Shown piece by piece: positions 10,546 to 23,526 of a DNA stretch of 64,000 nucleotides. The notes beneath the pieces are model-generated. The model saw nothing but the letters and a program-made list of their open reading frames with translations. It searched no databases and was not told the origin of the DNA. How positions within the stretch are numbered: position 1 is the stretch's first letter; the number at the start of each line of letters is the position of its first letter. This stretch comes from Pseudomonas putida (lineage in GTDB: Bacteria; Pseudomonadota; Gammaproteobacteria; Pseudomonadales; Pseudomonadaceae), in contig CP163498.1 of NCBI GenBank assembly GCA_041071465.1, forward strand, positions 6,156,001 to 6,220,000, given 5' to 3'. The position numbers and the translations under genes were made by a program.

Positions 10546-12816
10546 TCACGCGACCTCAGCCGTGGTCTCGAAGTCGAACACCAGTTCGCCATCGCGCAGG
10601 TCGACGTGCACCACGCCGCCATGCTCGGCCAGCTCGCCGAACAAGATCTCCTCGGCCAGCGGCCGCTTGATCTTGTCCTGGATCAGCCGCGCCATCGGCC
10701 GCGCACCCATCTGCGCGTCGTACCCCGAAACCGCCAGCCAGCCGCGCGCATCATCGCTGACTTCCAGCAGCACACGCTTGTCTTCCAGCTGCGCCTGCAG
10801 TTCGATAAGGAACTTGTCGACGATGCTTTTGATCGTCTCTGTGCTCAGGCGGCCAAACTGGATGATGGTATCCAGGCGGTTGCGGAACTCTGGCGTGAAG
10901 CTCTTGCGGATCACTTCCATGGCATCGGACGCGTGGTCCTGATGAGTGAAGCCGATCGACGCCCGCGCCGCGGTTTCGGCACCGGCGTTGGTGGTCATGA
11001 TCAGGATCACGTTACGGAAGTCGGCTTTGCGCCCGTTGTTGTCGGTCAGGGTACCGTGGTCCATCACCTGCAACAGCAGGTTGAAGACTTCCGGGTGAGC
11101 CTTCTCGATTTCGTCGAGCAGCAACACGCAGTGCGGTTGTTTGGTAATCGCCTCGGTCAGCAAACCACCCTGGTCGAAACCAACATAACCAGGCGGCGCA
11201 CCGATGAGGCGCGACACGGTGTGGCGTTCCATGTACTCGGACATGTCGAAGCGCACCAGTTCCACGCCCAGCGCCTTGGCCAGCTGCCGCGCCGCTTCGG
11301 TCTTGCCGACACCAGTGGGGCCAGCGAACAGGAACGAACCAACCGGTTTGTCTGGCGACTTGAGGCCGGCACGAGACAGCTTGATCGCGGTAGACAGCGA
11401 GTCGATTGCCTGGTCCTGGCCGAACACGGTCAGTTTCAGGTCGCGCTCAAGGTTACGCAGCAGCTCCTTGTCGGAACTGCTGACATGCTTCGGCGGAATC
11501 CGCGCGATCTTGGCGACGATATCCTCGACTTGCGGCACATCGATGCGCTTGACGCGGTTGGCCTCCGGTTGCAGACGCTGGTAGGCGCCGGCTTCGTCGA
11601 TTACGTCGATGGCCTTGTCCGGCATGTGCCGGTCATTGATGTAGCGCGAGGCCAGTTCAGCGGCGGCGCGCAGGGCTTCGTCACTGTACTCGATGTTGTG
11701 GTGGCTTTCGAAACGCCCCTTCAGGCCGCGCAGAATGCCCACGGTGTCTTCGACCGATGGCTCGCTGACGTCCACCTTCTGGAAGCGCCGTGCCAGCGCA
11801 CGGTCCTTCTCGAAGATGCCGCGAAACTCCTGGAAGGTGGTCGAGCCGATACAACGGATTTCACCCGACGACAGCAGCGGCTTGAGCAGGTTGGAGGCAT
11901 CCATCACCCCACCCGACGCTGCACCGGCACCGATGATGGTGTGGATTTCGTCGATGAACAGGATGGCCTGCGGGCGCTTGCGCAGCTCACCGAGCAGCGC
12001 CTTGAAACGCTTCTCGAAGTCGCCACGGTATTTGGTACCGGCCAGCAGCGCGCCCAGGTCGAGGGAATACACCACGCTCTGCGCCAGCAGGTCGGGCACC
12101 TGGCCGTCGACGATGCGCTTGGCCAGGCCTTCGGCGATGGCCGTCTTGCCCACGCCTGCCTCACCCACCAGCAGCGGGTTGTTCTTGCGCCGACGGGCAA
12201 GGATTTGCGCCACCCGCTCCACTTCCTGCTCGCGGCCGACCAGTGGGTCGATGCGGCCGGCACGCGCCAGCTCGTTCAGGTTGCTGGCATAGGCGTCCAG
12301 TGGGTTGCTCGAAGAGGAGGTTTCACCGCCCTCTTCGTCCTGCATTTCCTGGTCGCTTTCAGACTGCGAACCATGCCCTGGCACCTTGGAGATACCATGG
12401 GCGATGTAGTTGACCACGTCGATACGGGCCACGCTCTGCTGCTTGAGCAGAAACACGGCCTGGCTTTCCTGTTCGCTGAAGATCGCCACCAGCACATTGG
12501 CGCCAGTCACTTCGCGCTTGCCGGAGCTTTGCACGTGGAACACGGCACGCTGCAGCACACGCTGGAAGCCCAGGGTCGGCTGGGTTTCCCGGTCTTCGTC
12601 GTTGACAGGAATCAGCGGCGTTGTGGAGTCGATGAACTCTTGCAGGTCATGCTTGAGTTTGTCGAGATTGGCGCCACAGGCGCGCAGAACGGTCGCAGCA
12701 GCCTCATTGTCAAGGAGTGCCAGCAGCAGATGTTCGACAGTCATGAACTCATGACGCTTCGAACGGGCCTCCTTGAAGGCCAGATTGAGGGTGACTTCGA
12801 GCTCGCGGTTTAACAT
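10546..12816 (-). CDS. clpA: ATP-dependent Clp protease ATP-binding subunit ClpA
   Basis: This 756-residue Hsp100 unfoldase feeds N-degron and other substrates into ClpP. The N-domain (1-145) binds ClpS. The first AAA+ module has Walker A GEAGVGKTAIAEGLA near residue 215, and the second has GPTGVGKTEAARQLA near 495. The ClpP-binding IGF-type loop region (ARASIGFTHQ) and C-terminal D2-small domain are present. It lies 30 bp downstream of its adaptor gene clpS. Confidence 0.98.
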   Translation of the reverse strand: MLNRELEVTLNLAFKEARSKRHEFMTVEHLLLALLDNEAAATVLRACGANLDKLKHDLQEFIDSTTPLIPVNDEDRETQPTLGFQRVLQRAVFHVQSSGKREVTGANVLVAIFSEQESQAVFLLKQQSVARIDVVNYIAHGISKVPGHGSQSESDQEMQDEEGGETSSSSNPLDAYASNLNELARAGRIDPLVGREQEVERVAQILARRRKNNPLLVGEAGVGKTAIAEGLAKRIVDGQVPDLLAQSVVYSLDLGALLAGTKYRGDFEKRFKALLGELRKRPQAILFIDEIHTIIGAGAASGGVMDASNLLKPLLSSGEIRCIGSTTFQEFRGIFEKDRALARRFQKVDVSEPSVEDTVGILRGLKGRFESHHNIEYSDEALRAAAELASRYINDRHMPDKAIDVIDEAGAYQRLQPEANRVKRIDVPQVEDIVAKIARIPPKHVSSSDKELLRNLERDLKLTVFGQDQAIDSLSTAIKLSRAGLKSPDKPVGSFLFAGPTGVGKTEAARQLAKALGVELVRFDMSEYMERHTVSRLIGAPPGYVGFDQGGLLTEAITKQPHCVLLLDEIEKAHPEVFNLLLQVMDHGTLTDNNGRKADFRNVILIMTTNAGAETAARASIGFTHQDHASDAMEVIRKSFTPEFRNRLDTIIQFGRLSTETIKSIVDKFLIELQAQLEDKRVLLEVSDDARGWLAVSGYDAQMGARPMARLIQDKIKRPLAEEILFGELAEHGGVVHVDLRDGELVFDFETTAEVA

Positions 12817-12846
12817 AGCTTCACCTCATACCCAAGTGGTCGGCGA

Positions 12847-13209
12847 TTAACCGTCCTTCTCGATTTCACAGAGTAGCGGATGCTGGCTTTCCCTGGCGTA
12901 TTGGTTGACCTGCATAGCCTTTGTTTCGGCGATGTCACGGGTAAACAATCCGCACACTGCCCGCCCTTCTGTATGGACGGTCAGCATGATCTTGGTCGCC
13001 AGCTCGCGGTTCAGACTGAAGAACGTCTCGAGCACTTCGACGACGAAATCCATTGGCGTGTAGTCATCGTTGAACAAAACCACCTTGTACATCGGTGGCG
13101 CCTGCAGGATCGGCTTGGCTTCCTGAACTGCAAGACCCGAGCCGTCGTCCTCATTCGATTGCGGGCGATCCTGATTGAATGTTAGTCGAATCTCACTAGG
13201 TGCATGCAT
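12847..13209 (-). CDS. clpS: ATP-dependent Clp protease adaptor ClpS
   Basis: This 120-residue adaptor binds N-terminal Leu, Phe, Trp and Tyr and delivers them to ClpA. The core [20 protein letters not shown] and the later [20 protein letters not shown] contain the residues of the N-degron pocket (Asn-Asp pair, and the region around the conserved His). The unstructured N-terminal extension of about 40 residues, acidic in places, engages ClpA in the family. It is translated just upstream of clpA. Confidence 0.98.
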
Positions 13210-13402
13210 GGAAAGAATTTCATCATGAGCGTCAGGTTAAGGTTGTGGGTTGACCGCACAGGCCACCGCCAGCGCAGGCGCCGCGTGACCTTGACTATCG
13301 GCAAAACGGTGTTACAACCAATAAGAACCCACCGTGGTCGATAAAGATCCGCGCAGTCAACCAGATTTTTCGCAAGGTTCGTATGCGGATGACGTGGATG
13401 AT

Positions 13403-13418
13403 ACTCCAGTGATGGAGT
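13403..13418 (+). promoter_or_regulatory. Short hairpin in the cspD leader
   Basis: ACTCCA-GTGA-TGGAGT, a perfect 6-bp stem with a tetraloop, ends about 20 bases before the cspD start and just before its Shine-Dalgarno (AGAGGGA). Cold-shock-family leaders often fold, but function here is only an inference. Confidence 0.35.
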
Positions 13419-13439
13419 CCTTTGCAGAGGGACATAGGG

Positions 13440-13694
13440 ATGGCAAGCGGTAAAGTCAAGTGGTTCAACAATGCCAAGGGCTATGGATTCATCAATGAGG
13501 ACGGCGGAACCGAAGATCTGTTCGCACACTATTCGGCGATCCAGATGGACGGTTACAAGACGCTGAAAGCCGGACAAGCTGTGACGTTCAACATCATCCA
13601 GGGCCCGAAAGGCCTGCATGCGGTTGAAATCAAGGGCATCAACGTCAGCGCTTCAACGGGAGTACCGAACTCGCCCACGACCGCTAATGCGTGA
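13440..13694 (+). CDS. cspD: Cold-shock-domain protein CspD
   Basis: This 84-residue single-stranded nucleic-acid-binding protein is, in E. coli, made in stationary phase and inhibits replication. I start at the ATG at 13440, which has AGAGGGA upstream and gives MASGKVKWFNNAKGYGFINE; the open frame begins at 13422. RNP1 (KGYGFI) and RNP2 (DLFAHY) are visible. A C-terminal tail after the domain (NVSASTGVPNSPTTANA) marks CspD-type rather than CspA-type proteins. It is divergent from clpS, a conserved arrangement. Confidence 0.93.
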   Translation: MASGKVKWFNNAKGYGFINEDGGTEDLFAHYSAIQMDGYKTLKAGQAVTFNIIQGPKGLHAVEIKGINVSASTGVPNSPTTANA

Positions 13695-13720
13695 ACCCTG
13701 CTTTACTGCCGGTATACGAA

Positions 13721-13757
13721 AAAACCGGCCGCTTCTTTACAGGAAGCGGCCGGTTTT
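13721..13757. terminator. Bidirectional terminator between cspD and icd
   Basis: AAAACCGGCCGCTTC, 7-base loop, GAAGCGGCCGGTTTT: a perfect 15-bp stem with A and T runs at both ends, placed between convergent genes. Confidence 0.93.
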
Positions 13758-13765
13758 GTATTGCC

Positions 13766-17662
<3,897 letters not shown>

Positions 17663-17680
17663 GGTTCGCTTGAAGTAACA

Positions 17681-17713
17681 GCAAAAACCCCGGCCACGCA
17701 CCGGGGTTTTTGC
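17681..17713 (+). terminator. Rho-independent terminator of idh
   Basis: GCAAAAACCCCGG, loop CCACGCA, CCGGGGTTTTTGC: a perfect 13-bp stem with a T run, directly after idh. Confidence 0.92.
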
Positions 17714-17737
17714 TTTCTTAAAGTGCGTACACGGCTC

Positions 17738-17857
17738 CCTGTAGGAGCGGCCTTGTGTCGCGAAAGGGCTGCGAAGCGGCCCCAGATTTTCGGCTTCGCA
17801 GCGGATATCGTCGGGGCCGCTTTGCGGCCCATCGCGACACAAGGCCGCTCCTACAGG
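17738..17857. repeat. REP pair (BIME), family B
   Basis: Two inverted copies of the CCTGTAGGAGCGGCCTTGTG element close a GC-rich cruciform of about 120 bp between the idh terminator and nudJ. The same family occurs at 20147, 42805 and 63033 in this window. Confidence 0.9.
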
Positions 17858-17883
17858 ACCCGCGCCAACCCTAGGAAATACTC

Positions 17884-18324
17884 ATGTCCTGGCAACCCCA
17901 CATCACCGTCGCTACCATCGTCGAACACGAAGGCAAGTTCCTTTTCGTCGAGGAGCTCAAAGCCAACCAGCACGTCTTCAACCAACCCGCCGGCCACCTC
18001 GAACCCTTTGAGACCCTGCCCCAGGCCGCCCTGCGCGAAACCCTGGAAGAAACTGCCTGGGAAGTCGAGCTCACCGGCGTTGTCGGCATCTACCTGTACA
18101 CCGCCCCCAGCAACGGCGTGACCTACCAGCGCATCTGCTTCGCCGCCCGCCCTGTGCGCCACCACGAAGACCTCGCCCTGGACAGTGACATCGTCCGCGC
18201 CGTATGGCTGACCCGCGACGAGCTGCTGGCCGACCCCGCCCGCTGGCGCAGCGAGCTGGTGCCGCGCTGCCTCGACGACTATTTGAACGGCCCGCTGCAT
18301 AGCCTTGAGCTGCTGCGCGACTGA
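17884..18324 (+). CDS. nudJ: Nudix hydrolase, NudJ-like phosphatase
   Basis: This 146-residue Nudix protein resembles E. coli NudJ, which hydrolyses nucleoside tri- and diphosphates and HMP-pyrophosphate. The Nudix box is GHLEPFETLPQAALRETLEE in part, continuing ETAWEVEL, with all RE-x2-EE metal ligands present. It lies 58 bp before mnmA, as in the conserved nudJ-mnmA-hflD-purB order. The true substrate cannot be told from sequence. Confidence 0.9.
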   Translation: MSWQPHITVATIVEHEGKFLFVEELKANQHVFNQPAGHLEPFETLPQAALRETLEETAWEVELTGVVGIYLYTAPSNGVTYQRICFAARPVRHHEDLALDSDIVRAVWLTRDELLADPARWRSELVPRCLDDYLNGPLHSLELLRD

Positions 18325-18382
18325 CGCGGCGCCACGGGTTTGATAGAATCGGCGTTTTTCCCCTTGATCTACACCGGTACCC

Positions 18383-19507
18383 ATGACCAGCCCAGCACTC
18401 AAAGACCCCGCCAAGACCCGCGTCATCGTCGGCATGTCCGGCGGCGTGGACTCTTCCGTCTCCGCCCTTCTGCTCATCGAGCAGGGCTACCAGGTGGAAG
18501 GGCTGTTCATGAAGAACTGGGAAGAAGACGACGGCACCGAATACTGCACCGCCCGTGAAGACCTGGCCGACGCCCAGGCCGTGTGCGACCGCATCGGCAT
18601 CAAGCTGCACACCGCCAACTTCGCCGCCGAATACTGGGACAACGTGTTCGAGCACTTCCTTGAAGAATACAAGGCCGGCCGCACGCCCAACCCGGACATC
18701 CTCTGCAACCGCGAAATCAAGTTCAAGGCGTTTCTCGACTACGCCCTGTCGCTGGGTGCCGACCTGATCGCCACCGGCCACTACGTGCGCCGCCGCGACA
18801 CTGGCGACCTCACCGAACTGCTCAAGGGCCTGGACCCGAACAAGGACCAGAGCTACTTCCTGCACGCCGTTGGCGGCAAGGAAATTGCCCGCACCCTATT
18901 CCCGGTCGGCGAGCTGGAAAAACCCGAAGTGCGCGCCATCGCCGAAAAACACGGCCTGGCCACCGCCAAGAAAAAGGACTCCACCGGCATCTGCTTCATT
19001 GGCGAGCGTCGTTTCAGCGATTTCCTCAAGCAGTACCTGCCAGCTCAGCCGGGTGACATCGAAACCACCGAAGGTGAAGTGATCGGCCGCCACCACGGCC
19101 TGATGTACCACACCATCGGCCAGCGGCAGGGCCTGGGCATTGGCGGCCTGAAGGATGCCGGTGACGAGCCGTGGTACGTGTTGCACAAGGACCTGACCCG
19201 CAATGTGCTGGTGGTTGGCCAAGGCAACGAACACCCATGGCTGTTCTCCCGCGCCCTGCTGGCTTCGGAGATTTTCTGGGTGAACCCGATCGACCTCAGC
19301 AGCCCGCGCCAGCTCACCGCCAAGGTGCGTTACCGCCAGAGCGACCAGCAGTGCACCCTCGAACTGACCGAAACCGGCTACCGCGCCGTGTTCGACGAGC
19401 CACAGCGCGCCGTCACCCCAGGCCAGTCGGTGGTGTTCTACGACGGCGAAGTGTGCCTGGGCGGTGGTGTAATCGAAGCCGCCGAGCCGTGGAGCCCGCG
19501 CGCATGA
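18383..19507 (+). CDS. mnmA: tRNA-specific 2-thiouridylase MnmA
   Basis: This 374-residue enzyme thiolates U34 of tRNA-Lys, -Glu and -Gln using sulfur from the Tus relay. The PP-loop [15 protein letters not shown] (about 17-31) binds ATP. The two catalytic cysteines are C108 ([12 protein letters not shown]) and C204 ([12 protein letters not shown]). The C-terminal beta-barrel ([15 protein letters not shown]) is intact. Its stop overlaps the hflD start by four bases. Confidence 0.97.
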
Positions 19508-20130
19508 GCAACCTGCAGGAGCAATTGATTGCCCTGGGCGGCGTATTTCAGGCCGCTGTGCTGGTCGACCGCATTGCCCGCACCGGCCAGGCCAGCGAGG
19601 CCAATATCGGCTGCATGCTGGGCAGCCTGCTGGTACGTGACCCCAAGGACACCCTGGAGGTGTTCGGCGGTGACGACCTGAACCTGCGCGACGGCTACCG
19701 CGCGCTGGTCGGCGCCCTGGAGCGTGACCCCAGCAGCCTGCAGCGCGAGCCACTGCGCTACGCCCTGTCGATGCTGGGCCTGGAGCGCCAACTGAACAAA
19801 CGTGGCGACCTGCTTGACACCATCGGCAATCGCCTGCCGCAAATCCAGTCGCAGGCCGAGCATTTCGGCCTGGTTCACGAAAACGTCATCGCTTCCAGCG
19901 GAGCCTTGTACCAGGACACGCTTAGCACCTTGCGCCAGCGCATCCAGGTGCACGGCGACATGCGTTTCCTGCAGCAGGCCAGCAACGCGTCGAAGATTCG
20001 CGCCCTGCTGCTGGCCGGCATCCGTGCCGCGCGCCTGTGGCGCCAGCTGGGTGGACACCGCTGGCAGTTGGTGTTCAGCCGTCGCAAGTTGCTGAACGAA
20101 CTGTACGATATGATGCGCACACCGTCCTGA
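19504..20130 (+). CDS. hflD: HflD (YcfC) family protein
   Basis: This 208-residue, helical, peripheral inner-membrane protein is known in E. coli as a lysogenisation regulator that binds lambda CII; its role in Pseudomonas is not settled. The start [20 protein letters not shown] is typical and overlaps mnmA by ATGA, giving translational coupling. A longer open frame (from 19171) lies in mnmA and is a shadow. Confidence 0.92.
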
Positions 20131-20146
20131 AGAAAAACGCCGGACT

Positions 20147-21690
<1,544 letters not shown>

Positions 21691-21706
21691 GCTGACCGTC
21701 GCGTAC

Positions 21707-21729
21707 AACGCCCGGCCTGGCCGGGCGTT
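21707..21729 (+). terminator. Rho-independent terminator of purB
   Basis: AACGCCCGG, loop CCTGG, CCGGGCGTT followed by TTTTA, 16 bp after the purB stop. Confidence 0.9.
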
Positions 21730-21771
21730 TTTATTCCCGGACGAAAATTACGTTTTTTCAATAGGTTGAAC

Positions 21772-22938
21772 ATGAATCCTGATACTCCACTGCAGCTGCT
21801 CGGCGGCATCTCGGCCCGCGAATTCATGCGCGACTACTGGCAGAAGAAGCCGCTGCTGGTGCGCCAGGCCTTCCCGGACTTCATCAGCCCCATCGACCCC
21901 GACGAACTGGCCGGCCTGGCCCTTGAAGACGAAGTCGAGTCGCGCATCGTGCTGGAGCACGGCGCCCACCCATGGGAACTGCGTCGCGGCCCGTTCAACG
22001 AAGACACCTTCGCCGAGCTGCCGGAAAAGGACTGGACCCTGCTGGTACAGGCCGTGGACCAGTTCGTCCCGGAAGTGGCCGAGCTACTGGAAAACTTCCG
22101 CTTCCTGCCCAGCTGGCGCATTGATGACGTGATGATCAGCTTCGCCGCCCCCGGTGGCAGCGTCGGCCCGCACTTCGACAACTACGACGTGTTCCTGCTG
22201 CAGGGCCACGGCCAGCGCAACTGGAAGATCGGCCAGATGTGCAGCAGCGACAGCCCGCTGCTGGAGCACGCCGACCTGCGTATCCTGGCCGAGTTCGAGC
22301 AGAGCGAAGAGTGGACCCTGGAACCCGGCGACATGCTCTACCTGCCACCGCGCCTGGCCCACTACGGCGTGGCCGTGGACGACTGCCTGACCTACTCGGT
22401 AGGCTTCCGCGCACCTAGCGCCGCCGAAGTGCTGACCCACTTCACCGACTTCCTGGGCCAGTTCCTGCCCGACGAAGAGCGCTACAGCGACGCTGACGCC
22501 CAGCCAGCCAGCGACCCGCACCAGATCCAGCACGACGCGCTCGACCGCCTCAAGGCGCTGCTCGACAAGCACATGGGCGACAAGGACCTGTTGCTGACCT
22601 GGTTCGGCCAATTCATGACCGAGCCGCGCTACCCGGAGCAGATCGTCGGCGAAGAGCTGAGCGAGGAAGAGCTGATCGACGCCCTTGAACAAGGCGCCAT
22701 CCTGATCCGCAACCCGAGCGCACGCCTGGCCTGGTCGGAATTCGAAGACGACCTGTTGCTGTTCGCCAGCGGCCGCAGCTGCCCACTGCCGGGCAAATTG
22801 CGCGAGCTGCTGAAGCTGGTATGCGCGGCCGACGCCCTGCACATCGACAACCTGGCAGACTGGCTGCAAGACGAAGATGGCCTTATGCTGGTACAGCAGT
22901 TGGTCAAACAGGGAAGTCTGGGATTCGCCAATGAATAA
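21772..22938 (+). CDS. roxA: Ribosomal protein uL16 arginine hydroxylase RoxA (YcfD), JmjC/cupin
   Basis: This 388-residue Fe(II)/2-oxoglutarate oxygenase hydroxylates an arginine of ribosomal protein L16 in E. coli (YcfD). Iron ligands are visible as H134-x-D136 (PHFDNYDVFLLQGHG) and H197 (PRLAHYGV). A C-terminal winged-helix and dimerisation part follows. The ATG at 21772 is preferred over an in-frame TTG six bases earlier. The last eight bases overlap the next gene. Confidence 0.93.
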   Translation: MNPDTPLQLLGGISAREFMRDYWQKKPLLVRQAFPDFISPIDPDELAGLALEDEVESRIVLEHGAHPWELRRGPFNEDTFAELPEKDWTLLVQAVDQFVPEVAELLENFRFLPSWRIDDVMISFAAPGGSVGPHFDNYDVFLLQGHGQRNWKIGQMCSSDSPLLEHADLRILAEFEQSEEWTLEPGDMLYLPPRLAHYGVAVDDCLTYSVGFRAPSAAEVLTHFTDFLGQFLPDEERYSDADAQPASDPHQIQHDALDRLKALLDKHMGDKDLLLTWFGQFMTEPRYPEQIVGEELSEEELIDALEQGAILIRNPSARLAWSEFEDDLLLFASGRSCPLPGKLRELLKLVCAADALHIDNLADWLQDEDGLMLVQQLVKQGSLGFANE

Positions 22939-23358
22939 GATCAGCGTTCGCCTCGCCGACTGGCAGAAAGACAACGCCGACATTCGCCGTATCCGGGAAG
23001 CGGTGTTCATTGCCGAGCAGCACGTGCCACCAGAGCTGGAGTGGGACTCGGATGACCCGACCGCAGCGCACTTCCTGGCCCAGGAAGGCGACTACCCGAT
23101 CGGTACTGCCCGCCTGCTGCCTGACGGCACCATTGGCCGGGTATCGGTGCTGAAGGACTGGCGCGGGCTGAAGGTGGGTGACGCGCTGATGAATGCGGTT
23201 ATCGACGAAGCGCAGAACCGCGACCTGAAGCAGCAGATGCTCAGCGCCCAGGTACACGCCACACCGTTCTACGAGCGGTTGGGCTTTCGCGTAGTCAGCG
23301 AAGAGTTCTCGAAGCCGGCATCCCGCATGTGGACATGGTGCGCGACTCGCGCGTCTGA
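22931..23358 (+). CDS. GNAT family N-acetyltransferase, frameshifted near the 3' end
   Basis: This is a small GNAT acetyltransferase of unknown substrate. The acetyl-CoA loop region GRVSVLKDWRGLKVGDALMN and the strand-turn HATPFYERLGFRVVSEEF are visible. It overlaps roxA by eight bases, so it is probably coupled. As read, the frame runs to 23365 with the odd tail SKPASRMWTWCATRASDS. Restoring one C at about 23308 (TTCTC to TTCCTC) gives EEFLEAGIPHVDMVRDSRV with a stop at 23356-23358, the normal family ending. The real product is probably 142 residues. Confidence 0.85.
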
Positions 23359-23360
23359 TT

Positions 23361-23418
23361 CATGACGTGTACCGGCCTCTTCGCGGGCAAGCCTGCGAAG
23401 AGGCCGGTACACGTCATG
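23361..23418. repeat. Extended perfect hairpin containing a REP core
   Basis: Arms of 24 identical base pairs (outer part CATGACGTGTACCGGCC, inner CTCTTCGC) surround GGGCAAGCCT. It starts two bases after the corrected stop of the GNAT gene and probably ends that transcript. The REP core is the CCGGCCTCTTCGCGGG family, but the pairing extends 12 bp beyond it. Confidence 0.85.
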
Positions 23419-23526
23419 TATATCCTTGCTGACAAAAAACCTGTACATCCATCCAGATAAAACTTGCCTCCGCGCCCCTGCTTGCGCATCCTAGGGCCTA
23501 TCAGCCCCGATAAAGCGTCCCCGGCC

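Noticed and set aside
10486..12813. Plus-strand 775-codon open frame opposite clpA
   Set aside because: Shadow of clpA; begins inside the infA terminator and has no ribosome-binding site.
17738..17857. CRISPR-like or IS-derived repeat
   Set aside because: It is a single inverted pair of the genome-wide REP family, without regular spacers, terminal repeats of an IS or a transposase gene.
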